Source: Sulfurimonas sp. (GTDB lineage Bacteria > Campylobacterota > Campylobacteria > Campylobacterales > Sulfurimonadaceae). From it: a stretch of DNA of 54,885 nt. Location: contig NZ_JADGFC010000006.1 in the NCBI RefSeq assembly GCF_016744025.1, positions 1 to 54,885 on the forward strand, read 5' to 3'. Positions 25,560-35,982 of this stretch are shown here, one piece after another (position 1 is the stretch's first letter; every line of letters starts with the position of its first letter). The notes under the pieces are model-generated. The model was not told where the DNA came from, ran no database searches, and was given only the letters and a program-made list of their open reading frames with translations. Position numbers and translations under genes: made by a program.

Positions 25560-26132
25560 TTAAAGTTTTTGTATCTTGTCAAATTCTTCTTGTATATGCT
25601 CAACCTCATATCTATAAACAGTTGGGTGTTCACTATATATAGAAGGTGTTGCTCCAGCCTTAGTACTAAGGTGTTCTAAAAACTCTTTTGCACTGCTTAA
25701 CTGCTCCCAAACCTGAGGTAAGAAAGTACCTTGGTGCCCTTTATGAGTTAAGATAAGTCCATCTATATTAGGCCTGACTTTTTGAAGTAAATCTTCATAA
25801 TCCTCATACTCTAAAATCTCTGGCTCACTTAAAATGGAGACTTCAAGGTTTAGATGCGAGAATTCAGCACTGCTTATAGCATTAAACCTAGGGTCTTTAA
25901 AGGATGCCGAAATTGCATTTAAAACTATATCATCTATAAGTCTTCTGTGAGGAACTATTGAGCCTATGCATCCTCGTAAATTACCATCATACTTTAATGT
26001 TACAAAACTAGCTCCATCTTTTTGCAAGTATGGATATTCTCTTAAAAGAGAATATCCATCTACACTACTTGTATCCTCAAACTTACTTAGTATTGCAGTC
26101 TTAGCAATTCGTAGTAAAATATTTTCAACCAT
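25560..26132 (-). CDS. amrA: AmmeMemoRadiSam system protein A (AMMECR1 domain)
   Basis: I start at ATG 26132 (MVENILLRIAK), which has an AAAGGTGG site at proper spacing; the track start is a GTG inside that site. The 190-residue protein carries the AMMECR1 core FVTLKYDGNLRGCIGSIVPHRRLIDDIVLNA, with the invariant LRGCIG, and ISASFKDPRF. The gene lies 13 bp upstream of amrB, in one operon with it and the cupin. The biochemical role of AMMECR1 proteins is not established. Confidence 0.85.
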   Translation of the reverse strand: MVENILLRIAKTAILSKFEDTSSVDGYSLLREYPYLQKDGASFVTLKYDGNLRGCIGSIVPHRRLIDDIVLNAISASFKDPRFNAISSAEFSHLNLEVSILSEPEILEYEDYEDLLQKVRPNIDGLILTHKGHQGTFLPQVWEQLSSAKEFLEHLSTKAGATPSIYSEHPTVYRYEVEHIQEEFDKIQKL

Positions 26133-26150
26133 ATCTTTTCCCACCTTTTT

Positions 26151-27398
26151 TTAGTCACCGTGGCGACGTTTATGCTTTTTACTTTTTTTATCTACTGTTT
26201 TGTGATGGCACTCTCCACTTTTTTGCAGGGCATACTTAGTCATAAAAGGACCTAGCATCTCATGAACGAATGTAGTCGCAATAATAACATTAAGTATGAA
26301 AGGAGCGATGCTATCGAGTTGTGCATGGTTTTGTATAGATAGAGCAAGTCCAATCGCTACACCCGCTTGAGGGAAGAGTGCTATTCCCATATATTTTTTA
26401 ATAGTGTTTGAGCTTTTTGAAACTACTGCTCCAAGATAGCTTCCAAGAACCTTACCTATAACTCTTAAAAGTGTATACATAGCTATTATGAGAGGAACAC
26501 TTACCAACGAATCTAACTTTAAATACATTGCAGATAAGATGAAAAAAAGCATAAATATAATATTTGCTAGATGCTTATCAATCTCTTCTTGAATCAAATC
26601 AAAATGACGTGAAGTATTTACCATGACTATACCCATAACCATAGCACTTAAAAGAGGTTCAAGTGCGTATAACTCACTTATGCTGTAAACTAAAAATATA
26701 AGACCAATAGTTGCGATAGTTTCCATAGTTTTAGAGCTTACAAATACTCTCTCTAGTAGTGTATTTGTAAGACCTGCAATCGTTCCAAAAAGTATGCTCA
26801 TAGCTAAGATTACAACAGCATCTAAGATATTTACCCACTCAAAAACTGCACTAGCAATCAATGATGTTCCAACAGTAAGAGCAAAGGTTAATATCATCAA
26901 AGAGATTACATCATCAAGAGCAACAATGGCTAAAAAAGTTGAAGTAAAAATTCCCTTTGCTCTAAGTTCATGAACTATGGCAAGAGGAGTAGCGGGAGCA
27001 GTTGCAGTTGCGATACCTGCTAAAAGCAGAGCAATGAGAACTACTTCTCTTGTATCAAAAGGAAAAATTCCTCCCAAGATAATAAAACCAACTGACACAA
27101 CTACAAAAGTTCCTATAGCTTGAAAAAGAGTGATATAAACAACTTCTTTTGCATGCCCACGAAATGATGAAAACTTTAGTGTAGCTCCGACAAGAACGGC
27201 TATGATAGACAGAGAAATATCAATTATAAGATGCGAATGTTCAACGAAGTTTGTAGGAATTATTCCAAGCACTTCTGGTCCTATGAATAAACCAAGAAGT
27301 AAGTAACCGACTACACGAGGAATTCCAATCTTAGGGCTAATCCAGCCAATTATGCTTCCTAAGACAAAGATGATTCCTATATTAAATAGCATCTCCAT
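26151..27398 (-). CDS. CPA2-family cation:proton antiporter
   Basis: The 415-residue inner-membrane protein has about 12 helices and the CPA2 antiporter pattern: IGIPRVVGYLLLGLFIGPEVLG at the start, ATAPATPLAIVHEL in the unwound helix region, and ALDDVISLMI carrying the conserved Asp pair. The C-terminus is short and basic (KKSKKHKRRHGD) with no RCK/TrkA-N domain, so it is not a complete Kef channel. It probably exchanges Na+ or K+ for H+. It lies in line with, and just upstream of, the AmmeMemo genes. Confidence 0.85.
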   Translation of the reverse strand: MEMLFNIGIIFVLGSIIGWISPKIGIPRVVGYLLLGLFIGPEVLGIIPTNFVEHSHLIIDISLSIIAVLVGATLKFSSFRGHAKEVVYITLFQAIGTFVVVSVGFIILGGIFPFDTREVVLIALLLAGIATATAPATPLAIVHELRAKGIFTSTFLAIVALDDVISLMILTFALTVGTSLIASAVFEWVNILDAVVILAMSILFGTIAGLTNTLLERVFVSSKTMETIATIGLIFLVYSISELYALEPLLSAMVMGIVMVNTSRHFDLIQEEIDKHLANIIFMLFFILSAMYLKLDSLVSVPLIIAMYTLLRVIGKVLGSYLGAVVSKSSNTIKKYMGIALFPQAGVAIGLALSIQNHAQLDSIAPFILNVIIATTFVHEMLGPFMTKYALQKSGECHHKTVDKKSKKHKRRHGD

Positions 27399-27410
27399 AA
27401 TAACACAAAC

Positions 27411-28283
27411 TTACTCAACTATATTACGAAGAGCATCTTCAAATTTATCAAACTTAAACTCAAACCCACTATCTAAAAGCTTTTTAGGATATGCGTCTTT
27501 AGAATCAAGCATTACACTAGAGCCTTCGCCAAAAATCATCTTTACAAGAAAAGCAGGAAGAGGTAAAAATGTTGGGCGACTAAGAACTTTTCCAAGTATT
27601 TTTGTTTGCTCAATATTTGAAAGAGTATGCTTTGTTGTAAAGTTTATAGGACCATTTAACTCAGGAGTCTTAACTATAAACTCAAAGGCATGAACTAGGT
27701 CATCTATATGTATCCATGAGATAATCTGATTACCCTCACCAACTTTTCCCCCCATACCCATTTTAAAAGCAGGAAGCATCTTTTGCATTGCTCCACCTTC
27801 TTTTGCATAGATGACACCAAATCTAGTCTGTACACTTCTAACACCAAACTCCTCTGCTCTCATAGCCTGGGCTTCCCAATCTTTACATATATGTGCAAGA
27901 TAGTCAGTCCCATAATCACTAGAGTTCTCATCATGTTTTGCTTGTGAGTCATAGATGCCAACCGCAGATGCTGATATAAAAAGTTTTGGTTTTTCTTCAC
28001 ATAGAGCCATCGCATCTACGAGTTTTTTAGTAGTATCTATTCTAGAGTTATAAAGTAAATCTTTATAAGCTTCATCCCATCTTGCCAAGATAGATGCACC
28101 ACTTAGATTTATTAGAACATCGCACTTATTTATCTCTTTAGCAATATCTTCTATTGTTGAATTTTTTCTTACTTTTATACCAAAAACATCATTATGCTTT
28201 GAAGAAAAATACTCTTCAAGTTTTGAACCTACAAGCCCACTTTTACCGCAAATTATTATTTTTAATCTGTATCCTTTAGACAT
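27411..28283 (-). CDS. TIGR01777-type SDR epimerase
   Basis: The 290-residue protein is an NAD(P)-binding atypical short-chain dehydrogenase of the SDR39U1 group: IIICGKSGLVGSKLEEYF at the nucleotide site, VLINLSGASILARW, FISASAVGIYDSQ and the C-terminal DUF1731 region (FLPLPAFLVKMIFGEGSSVML). The biological substrate of this family is unknown. It is just upstream of the antiporter gene (12 bp gap). Confidence 0.87.
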   Translation of the reverse strand: MSKGYRLKIIICGKSGLVGSKLEEYFSSKHNDVFGIKVRKNSTIEDIAKEINKCDVLINLSGASILARWDEAYKDLLYNSRIDTTKKLVDAMALCEEKPKLFISASAVGIYDSQAKHDENSSDYGTDYLAHICKDWEAQAMRAEEFGVRSVQTRFGVIYAKEGGAMQKMLPAFKMGMGGKVGEGNQIISWIHIDDLVHAFEFIVKTPELNGPINFTTKHTLSNIEQTKILGKVLSRPTFLPLPAFLVKMIFGEGSSVMLDSKDAYPKKLLDSGFEFKFDKFEDALRNIVE

Positions 28284-28343
28284 TAGATACTCCTTTATGA
28301 GTATAATAAATAATTTTACCTAAATAATGTTATGAAAATCCTA

Positions 28344-31300
28344 CTATGCATTTTCTATTTCTTTAAAAATTATTGTCAAATCTTTACTAAGCTCTTTGAT
28401 ATGATCGATAGTGGCTTCTAAATCTATTAACGCATTATTATCATATTTTTCTATAAGTATGTTAGTTACTTCATGTAGTTCACGGTGTAGCACTTCAATT
28501 TTATTATACGCAGGATGTTTAGAATACAAGCGCTTACCATCTTCATATAACCACTCACCAAAACGACACTCTGTATGATTTAGTTTAGGTGGTGTTTTAT
28601 GTATGTCATTAAGATACGAAAATATGTTTTGTAACCATGCTTTATGTTCTACAAGAGCATATAATAATGGTAAATCATCACGATTTATAGGATTGGTATT
28701 TTTCCATTTTTCATTTGGCTTATACTCTTGTATCCAACCTGAAATCTCATTTGCTGGCATCGGATAAGCAATAATATAACCCTGAGCAACTTCGCATCCA
28801 AGCTTAAGCAGTATCTCACCATGCTCTATACTCTCTACACCCTCAGCAATAACTTCGCGTCTAAATGCACTTGATAATCCAAGGATACCATCTAAAATAG
28901 CCAAATCATCAGGGTCTTCCAACATACCACATACAAAACTACGGTCAATTTTGAGCTCTTTTGCAGGAAGACGTTTAAGATAGGTAAGAGAAGAGTAACC
29001 AGTACCAAAGTCATCAAGTGAAAAGAATATTCCTAGATCACTACACTCTTGCATAATATGTGAGATATGCACAACATCTGATAAGGCACTTGTCTCAAGA
29101 ACTTCAAGTATAAAATCTTTTGGTTTTATACTTGGGTAATTTTTGAGTAGACATTTTAATTGCTTTACAAAATCAATCTCTTGAAGCTGCATTGCATCTA
29201 CGTTTATACTTATTGGAAAGTTTATACCGTTTAGTTGAAACTCTTCAATCTGTTGCATCACACGGTCTAATACCCATTTTCCAAGTTTTACACAAAGAAC
29301 ATGATCTTGAATAATGGGTAAGAATCTACCTGGAGCAAGAATGCCATATTTTGGATGGTTCCATCGAATCAAGGCTTCTGCCCCAACTACTTCACCACTT
29401 TTCATGTTGATCTTTGGTTGATAATACATTACAAACTCATCATTTGTAAGTGCTATTGCTATCTCTTCTAAGCTCTCATGATGCGTTCTTAGCTTCTTGT
29501 CTTTTTGCGCGTCAAAAATACAATAACGATTTTTACCTAGGAGTTTTGCTTGGTACATTGCTTGGTCCGCTTGACGAAGAAGTTGATCTGCATCTGTCTC
29601 ATCACCAGCATCATAAAATGCCACTCCCAAACTTGCAGTTAAATGCATCTCGATATCGTCTATAACAACTTGCTGTGAGCTCGCATGCAGGAGTCTTTTT
29701 AACATAGGAGTACTATCTTCATGAGTTTTCAAGTCTAGTAAAACAGCAACAAACTCATCTCCACCTAAACGTGCAATAGTATCTCCATCACGAAGAGTAT
29801 TTTTCATGCGTTGTGCAACTAGAGCTAAGAGTTTGTCTCCATTGGCATGTCCGTGTGTGTCATTTACAGCTTTAAATCCATCTAGATCTAGATAAACAAC
29901 TGCTAAAGATAAGTTATGCCTAGCAGTTTGAGCTAAAGCTTGTTGAATACGGTCTGATAATAAAACACGATTTGGAAGTCCTGTTAAAGCATCATAGTGT
30001 GCAATATATTCTAAATGATGTTGATGTTGTTGACGTTCAGTAATATCCTCTCCTGCACTAAGACTTCCAAAAATCTTTCCATCCTCATCAAACTCATAAG
30101 AGCTATGCCATGCTATGAGACGTTTATCTCCTGATTTTGTTTCAATTGTATTTTCATAATATTCTGTACCTTCTTGCTTACCTGCCATAATATCAAGATA
30201 TATAGGATAAATAACTTCCATTCCTACTGGTTGTGATAGACATAATTCAAACCATAATTGCCCAATCAGTTCTTCTTGCGTATAACCAAGAAGCTCACAG
30301 CCTTTACGATTTATGAGGGTTATTATGCCATTGGCATCTAGCAAAACTATCATAGCTTCTACCGTTTCAAGATAATGCTCAAAACGATCTCTCTCTATAA
30401 TAAGCTTCTTTTGTAGTTCTTGTTTATGCGTGATATCACGGGCTGTGCCAAGAACTCCCATAAGTTTACCTTCAGCACTATACATAGCAACTTTTGTAGT
30501 TTGCAGAACCTCTTTGTGTCCATCACTCGCAAATATCAATTCTTTTTCTTCAACATACTCTTTAGAGTTTTCAATTGCTAATTGATCTTTTTTACGAAAA
30601 AAATCTGCGAGTTCTTTAGTAACAAAATCATAATCGTTTTTTCCAATAATTTCTGATTCTTTAGCTCCAAAAAATTCCTCAAAACGCGTATTACATGCCA
30701 AGAAATTACCATCTACATCTTTTAACCAAACTAAATCAGGAATTGTTTGTACTAATGTTTTAAGTAAATTTTTCTCATGATAAAGTTCTAATTCTATATG
30801 CTTACGCTCATCAATATTTACAAGTAACTTACTAAAAAGTTTAAGAAGTTCTGTATCATTATTAGTAAATGCATATTTTCTGCTTACTGTTTCAAAACCT
30901 ACAAAACCCTTACAAGCAGAATCTTTCATTAAAGGAAAAGTTATTAAACTTCTAATCTCTTTAGAAAGTAACATATCACGTAATTCTATATCTGCTAATA
31001 GAAAAACATCTTCTGATAATATTGGTTCACCACTTAAATGGATTTTCAACCACTTTGGGGCAATATCTAGTGAAATATTTTGAAGACTGTCAATTTTCGA
31101 TAAAATTCCTTCATTACACCATTCATAAGTATTAGATGATGTGTTTTTAGTAAAATCATAGTCAAATATATAAGCACGATCTGCTTCTACAAATGTAGCC
31201 ATAGTTTCAAGTGCAGAATTTATTGCAGGATCAATCTTCTCTAGAGGTAAGTTAATAAAAGAAGTAGAAAGATTTAAAAGAAGCTGTCTATATTCTTCTT

Positions 31301-31889
31301 GATACTCGACTTTTTTTTCAAAGTTTTTATGTGCTTTTAGTTCACGCATCAGACTTAAAGTATTTGAAGAAAATGCGCTGTAAATTGATATAATTATATC
31401 AGTTAATAAAGTACTTGAATTATTCACTTTATCATCTGAAATCATTCTAGCTTCTTCTATACTATTACCATCTTGGAGTGCGAAAACTATATAAGACATT
31501 TCACGATCTGATTCTAAAATATGTGAAGCAAGCCACTTTACTAAAAATTCTATAGCTTCACTTGCAAGTTCACAAAGAGTTTTAACATCCCTTTGTGATT
31601 TTAGTTTTAGAACTTTTTCTGAAAAGCTCTGATGTCCTTTTACATGTTCTTCATTAATAGAATCTAAAAGAATATGTTTTTCCCAAATTGCTTCTTCTGT
31701 TTGGAAATGATAATGTGTATAATCTATAAGTTCATCAAAAATAGTTTCTAGTTCTTCTTCATTTGAGTTATAAATCACATATCTGGCAAATCGATTAAGT
31801 ATTTCAACTAACTTACAATGTTGTTGATCTATCGTATCAAGACCTGTATTAAAATGATCATCCCATGGGAAGATATCAATAGATTGCAT
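28344..31889 (-). CDS. Hemerythrin-GAF-PAS-PAS-GGDEF-EAL-CZB cyclic di-GMP protein
   Basis: The 1181-residue protein has an unusual domain order. There is an N-terminal bacteriohemerythrin domain (residues about 1-120: FPWDDHFNTGLDTIDQQH, HYHFQTEEAIWEKH, EEHVKGHQ) and a GAF domain (about 205-355). Two PAS domains follow (about 370-490 and 495-620), then GGDEF (intact motif ARLGGDEFVAVL), EAL (GAEALIRWNHP, DDFGTGYSSLTYLKRLP) and a C-terminal chemoreceptor zinc-binding-like module (EHKAWLQNIF, CRFGEWLYEDG, LHRELHEV). Both enzymatic motifs look active. The hemerythrin di-iron site could sense oxygen, and the CZB site could sense zinc or hypochlorite. It is soluble; no membrane helices are seen. 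Confidence 0.9.
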   Translation of the reverse strand: MQSIDIFPWDDHFNTGLDTIDQQHCKLVEILNRFARYVIYNSNEEELETIFDELIDYTHYHFQTEEAIWEKHILLDSINEEHVKGHQSFSEKVLKLKSQRDVKTLCELASEAIEFLVKWLASHILESDREMSYIVFALQDGNSIEEARMISDDKVNNSSTLLTDIIISIYSAFSSNTLSLMRELKAHKNFEKKVEYQEEYRQLLLNLSTSFINLPLEKIDPAINSALETMATFVEADRAYIFDYDFTKNTSSNTYEWCNEGILSKIDSLQNISLDIAPKWLKIHLSGEPILSEDVFLLADIELRDMLLSKEIRSLITFPLMKDSACKGFVGFETVSRKYAFTNNDTELLKLFSKLLVNIDERKHIELELYHEKNLLKTLVQTIPDLVWLKDVDGNFLACNTRFEEFFGAKESEIIGKNDYDFVTKELADFFRKKDQLAIENSKEYVEEKELIFASDGHKEVLQTTKVAMYSAEGKLMGVLGTARDITHKQELQKKLIIERDRFEHYLETVEAMIVLLDANGIITLINRKGCELLGYTQEELIGQLWFELCLSQPVGMEVIYPIYLDIMAGKQEGTEYYENTIETKSGDKRLIAWHSSYEFDEDGKIFGSLSAGEDITERQQHQHHLEYIAHYDALTGLPNRVLLSDRIQQALAQTARHNLSLAVVYLDLDGFKAVNDTHGHANGDKLLALVAQRMKNTLRDGDTIARLGGDEFVAVLLDLKTHEDSTPMLKRLLHASSQQVVIDDIEMHLTASLGVAFYDAGDETDADQLLRQADQAMYQAKLLGKNRYCIFDAQKDKKLRTHHESLEEIAIALTNDEFVMYYQPKINMKSGEVVGAEALIRWNHPKYGILAPGRFLPIIQDHVLCVKLGKWVLDRVMQQIEEFQLNGINFPISINVDAMQLQEIDFVKQLKCLLKNYPSIKPKDFILEVLETSALSDVVHISHIMQECSDLGIFFSLDDFGTGYSSLTYLKRLPAKELKIDRSFVCGMLEDPDDLAILDGILGLSSAFRREVIAEGVESIEHGEILLKLGCEVAQGYIIAYPMPANEISGWIQEYKPNEKWKNTNPINRDDLPLLYALVEHKAWLQNIFSYLNDIHKTPPKLNHTECRFGEWLYEDGKRLYSKHPAYNKIEVLHRELHEVTNILIEKYDNNALIDLEATIDHIKELSKDLTIIFKEIENA

Positions 31890-31972
31890 ATATTCACTTT
31901 TTGTTAAAATTAATTAATTAAATATATATTATCAAATGTATACGAAATATTCACTTAGATTATTAAGAAATT

Positions 31973-34210
31973 TTATAATTCCAGTAAAACAGTATCTCTT
32001 CTTGTGACTTCAAATTTCTTACAAGCACTCTCAAAAGCACCGCTCTCACCTATGAGAATACACTTGTGTTTTGCTCTTGTGATAGCTGTATAAATTAGTT
32101 TAGTATTATGCATAATAAAGTGTGAAAAAGTCATTGGAATAACCACGATATCATATTCCATACCTTGAACTTTATGGATAGTAAGAGCGTATGAAAGCAT
32201 CAGATGTGATTTTATCTCTTCATACTCGTAAACTACTACTACATCTTCATTTGGATAGAATACGAACACTTGTTCATCATCCTCTTCTATCTTAAATAGG
32301 AGTCCACTCATACCGTTAAATATACGTCTTTGGTTTGAGTCTTCACCCATCTTAAAGCCATCAGCACTCCACGATGTCATATTCTCATTTTTAGTATGAA
32401 CTACCTTATCCATAAGTCTAAATTCACCGCCACCTTTTTTAACGCACTTTTTAGGATTTGGATTGAAGTACTCTTGTAAAACTACATTTAAATTATTAGA
32501 ACCAAGTGTTCCACCTTTCATCGGAGTAATAACTTGAAAGTAATTTAAATACTCTTTTATCTGTTTATTTTTTAGTCTATACCTTGCTTTTTCAACAGAA
32601 TCTACAACTTTATGAACTATCTCGGTAACTATCGCTTGAGCATTACCTTCTCTCATATCTTGCTGTTCTTGCGTAGAGAGTTGATTTTTTATAGCATAAT
32701 AATTTTGGATGCTAATATCTGTAAACTCAAAATCTTCATAAGTATCTCTATAGTTAGGAACTATGCCTTTACGGATATCGTTTGCTATAAGAGTTATGGC
32801 TTGGTCTTCGCTTTGTCTATAAATCTTTGTAAGTTTTACAGTAGGAGCTAACTCTAAAGTTAGTACATCACTTAGAACATTTCCTGCCCCTATTGGAGGA
32901 AGTTGAGCGTCATCACCTACAACTATAACAATAGCATCTCGGTGAACCTTTGCCATAAGTCTTGCAAATAATGATGAGTTAATCATAGATGCTTCGTCTA
33001 TCAAAACTACACGAAAAGGAAAGTCATCTCTATCTTCATACTTAACTATAAGAGATTGTATAGTTGCACTCTCATAACCTGTAGTATCTGCGATTCTCTG
33101 AGATGCAATACCACTCAAAGCACAAGTCATTATCTCTTTTTCTTCATATCTTGTGTTTAATAAATCAAGTATAGTTTTTGAAGTTGTACTTTTTCCTGTT
33201 CCCGCGTAACCAACTAAGAAAAGAAGAGAAGCACCTTCGTTTATTTTTTGTACTGCTTCTTTTTGCTGATCTCCAAGTTTAAGCTCTTTGGTTGCCAAGA
33301 ACTCATCTAAGTTTTTAACATATCCACCGCTATCTTTTTTAGCTCTTGATGTAAAAGTATCATATAGATATTTCTCTGAGTCATAAAGCCTAGCAGGAGA
33401 GACTCTATCGTTTTTCATAATTACAATACTTTGCTCACTAACTCTCTCAATTAGTGCTGCTTCGTAAAGATTGTTTTTAGAGTTAAAGCCTAAAAGCTCA
33501 TTGAGTCCTGAGAAGAGTATATCTTTTGCAACACAACTATTTCCTTGCTGTTCGCAGTAATTCATAAGAACATAGTCCATCGCTGAACTTATACGATTTT
33601 CATCTTCAGCAGTTACTCCCATCTTTAGTGCAAGTTCATCTGCTCTTTTAAAACCTATAGAATTTATGGAAGTAAGAATGTAAGGATTTTCTTTTATCTT
33701 TGAACATGGCTCATCCACATCTTTCATAGCAGATGCAATGGTAGTAAGAAGTGCTTGAGAGACATCAAAAGGGCTTAAAAATTCACCAAGTTTTCGCATA
33801 GAACGAAACTTTTTCCATGAAGCCTGAATCTTTTTAAGACGCTTCTCTTTGATGCCTTTAAACTCTAAAAGTCTCTCTATATCATTGTCTAAAATTTCAC
33901 ATAGTTTTTCATTTTCGAAGTGTTCTATGAGGTCACTAGAAATCTTTTTTGTAAAACCTTTTACGATTTTATTTAAGAAGAAAAAGAGTTGATTTTGATT
34001 TACTTTGATAGATTCAAATTTGAAAGTCTTACCGTACTTTTTATGTTCTTCGAAGTAACCGCTAAGAGTTATGGCAGAGCCTTTTATATGAGAGACTTCA
34101 CTCTCTAAGTAAGTACCACTTATCTTTTCACCAGTCATTAGGACTGCGATGAAAAAACCCTCATCTTCAAATAGAATACGGTCTATTTGACCAATGAGAG
34201 TTGTACTCAA
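31973..34210 (-). CDS. RecD2-like DNA helicase
   Basis: I start at TTG 34210, which lies directly after the glyQ stop and has a TTAAGG ribosome site; the track start runs through glyQ. The 745-residue protein has an N-terminal OB-like domain (IGQIDRILFEDEGFFIAVL), helix-hairpin-helix motifs (LLEFKGIKEKRLKKI), Walker A LVGYAGTGKSTT, Walker B VVLIDEASM, and the UvrD-like C-terminal motif LSYALTIHKVQGMEYD with TAITRAKHKCILIGE. RecD2 helicases move 5'-3' on DNA in repair. It is cotranscribed with glyQ. Confidence 0.88.
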   Translation of the reverse strand: MSTTLIGQIDRILFEDEGFFIAVLMTGEKISGTYLESEVSHIKGSAITLSGYFEEHKKYGKTFKFESIKVNQNQLFFFLNKIVKGFTKKISSDLIEHFENEKLCEILDNDIERLLEFKGIKEKRLKKIQASWKKFRSMRKLGEFLSPFDVSQALLTTIASAMKDVDEPCSKIKENPYILTSINSIGFKRADELALKMGVTAEDENRISSAMDYVLMNYCEQQGNSCVAKDILFSGLNELLGFNSKNNLYEAALIERVSEQSIVIMKNDRVSPARLYDSEKYLYDTFTSRAKKDSGGYVKNLDEFLATKELKLGDQQKEAVQKINEGASLLFLVGYAGTGKSTTSKTILDLLNTRYEEKEIMTCALSGIASQRIADTTGYESATIQSLIVKYEDRDDFPFRVVLIDEASMINSSLFARLMAKVHRDAIVIVVGDDAQLPPIGAGNVLSDVLTLELAPTVKLTKIYRQSEDQAITLIANDIRKGIVPNYRDTYEDFEFTDISIQNYYAIKNQLSTQEQQDMREGNAQAIVTEIVHKVVDSVEKARYRLKNKQIKEYLNYFQVITPMKGGTLGSNNLNVVLQEYFNPNPKKCVKKGGGEFRLMDKVVHTKNENMTSWSADGFKMGEDSNQRRIFNGMSGLLFKIEEDDEQVFVFYPNEDVVVVYEYEEIKSHLMLSYALTIHKVQGMEYDIVVIPMTFSHFIMHNTKLIYTAITRAKHKCILIGESGAFESACKKFEVTRRDTVLLEL

Positions 34211-34211
34211 G

Positions 34212-35093
34212 TTATGCCTTAACTCTCTGTATTCTATCAGCCTCTTGAGCTTTGTAAAGCTCTGCACAACCTTTTGAAAGATCACGTATTTTAAGGATGT
34301 AGTTTTGTCTTTCTGTTTGAGAAATAGCTTTTCTAGCATCTAAAACGTTAAATGTGTTAGATGCAAGCATGCATAAGTCATAAGCAGGAAGAGGAAGTCC
34401 AGCTTCAAGTGCTCTTACACACTCTTGGCTTTTTGCTGTAAAATCAGCAAATAACATATCAGTATCTGCTACTTCAAAGTTGTACTTTGAGAACTGGATT
34501 TCACTCTCTTTATGAACATCTTTGTAAAGTGTTTTTCCATGCTCATTTTCATTCCAAACGATGTCAAAAATATTGTCAACACCTTGAAGATACATTGCAA
34601 GTCTCTCAGTTCCGTAAGTAATCTCAACTGCAACTGGATTACACTCTATACCGCCAACTTGTTGAAAGTAAGTAAACTGAGTAACTTCCATACCATTTAA
34701 CCACACTTCCCAGCCAAGACCCCAAGCACCAAGTGTTGGAGATTCCCAGTTATCTTCTACGAAACGAATGTCATGCTGTGATACATCAAGACCTAGGTAC
34801 TCTAAAGATTTTAAGTAAAGCTCTTGAATATTATCTGGAGATGGTTTTATAAGTGCTTGAAACTGATAGTAGCTTCCAAGTCTGTTAGGGTTTTCACCAT
34901 ATCTACCATCTGTAGGACGACGTGATGGAGCTACATAAGCAACGGACCACGGTTGTGAATCTAGTGAACGTAAAAAAGTAGCTGGGTGAAATGTTCCTGC
35001 CCCTGCTGGAATATCATAAGGCTGAACGATATTACACCCTTGTTTCATCCAAAATTCTTGAAGTTTTAGTAGCATTTCGCTGAAAGTAATCAT
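34212..35093 (-). CDS. glyQ: Glycyl-tRNA synthetase alpha subunit
   Basis: The 293-residue protein is the alpha subunit of the bacterial heterotetrameric enzyme: [58 protein letters not shown] and [21 protein letters not shown]. It carries the catalytic core that charges tRNA-Gly. The beta subunit (glyS) is not in the window, as usual in Campylobacterota. Its neighbours (purE, U32 peptidase, cheZ upstream) match the C. jejuni Cj0700-Cj0704 order. Confidence 0.97.
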   Translation of the reverse strand: MITFSEMLLKLQEFWMKQGCNIVQPYDIPAGAGTFHPATFLRSLDSQPWSVAYVAPSRRPTDGRYGENPNRLGSYYQFQALIKPSPDNIQELYLKSLEYLGLDVSQHDIRFVEDNWESPTLGAWGLGWEVWLNGMEVTQFTYFQQVGGIECNPVAVEITYGTERLAMYLQGVDNIFDIVWNENEHGKTLYKDVHKESEIQFSKYNFEVADTDMLFADFTAKSQECVRALEAGLPLPAYDLCMLASNTFNVLDARKAISQTERQNYILKIRDLSKGCAELYKAQEADRIQRVKA

Positions 35094-35124
35094 CTTATAA
35101 AGTACCTATATTAAATTTTTGGCA

Positions 35125-35982
35125 TTATACCATTTTACAAACTATATCGCCTACTTCTTTAGACAAAGAGTTTGCAACAACATCACATTTTACTTTGAGA
35201 AGAAAACATATATCTTTTCTGTGCGATGGACTCATACATTCGTAGTTTCCCATACCTTTAGATATAACCAAATCAACACTATCAAAAAGCTCTTTAGACT
35301 CAGCGTTTGCGCGGTTATATGTAAAACCAGGAGTATTTACTCCACTATCTACTAAAGAACAAAGCTTATCAAAACCTGCTTCTTTTGCCTCTTTCATAGT
35401 CACATCATTTATGATTGGATTTCCTCTAACCATATATGAGTACTTTGCATCTGGATATATATCTTTTAGTGTCTCAATGAAAAGATAGTCGAAGATATGT
35501 TCACCTACATTATCACCGATGATTAAAACATTTTTAGCGTTAGAGAGTTTCTCTCTAAACTTATCAAAGTCATTGTAAGCAAACTCTGTATGAAATACTT
35601 TTGATAGTTCTTCTTCTAGACAAAACTCAACAGCAGCAGCAAGATCTATAACATTTCCTGCAACGGCAGTTTTTGTAGCAGTTAGAAGCTTGTCATTAGA
35701 GTTACGAAGTTCTTCTTTTACCAGTGGGATAAAGGAGATTGCTTTTTTAGTAGAGAGTTCTTTTACTTCATCATAAAGGTCAGTTTTGTTGGCTATTTCA
35801 GCTATTTTTTCATAAACATAAGATGCTATTTCAGGAGGGTTGTCATCAAAGGAGAAGTCAGAACTCATCTCTTTAACTGTAGAGGTCATTTTATCTTTTA
35901 AAGATTCAGATGCATTTATAGCATCTGCGACTTTAACACTTTGGTTTATTATGCAACCAACACAAGCTTCGTCTATCGTCAT
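35125..35982 (-). CDS. DUF89 family protein (metal-dependent phosphatase fold)
   Basis: The 285-residue protein begins TIDEACVGCIINQSVKVADAI with a conserved Cys pair. It contains ILIGDNVGEHIFDYLF, which matches the DUF89 active site with its metal-binding Asp, and MVRGNPIINDVTMKEA. Related proteins act as metabolite damage-control phosphatases (ARMT1-like). It overlaps the DUF3972 gene by 1 bp and precedes glyQ by 31 bp, so it is part of the purE-glyQ run. The substrate is unknown. Confidence 0.85.
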   Translation of the reverse strand: MTIDEACVGCIINQSVKVADAINASESLKDKMTSTVKEMSSDFSFDDNPPEIASYVYEKIAEIANKTDLYDEVKELSTKKAISFIPLVKEELRNSNDKLLTATKTAVAGNVIDLAAAVEFCLEEELSKVFHTEFAYNDFDKFREKLSNAKNVLIIGDNVGEHIFDYLFIETLKDIYPDAKYSYMVRGNPIINDVTMKEAKEAGFDKLCSLVDSGVNTPGFTYNRANAESKELFDSVDLVISKGMGNYECMSPSHRKDICFLLKVKCDVVANSLSKEVGDIVCKMV

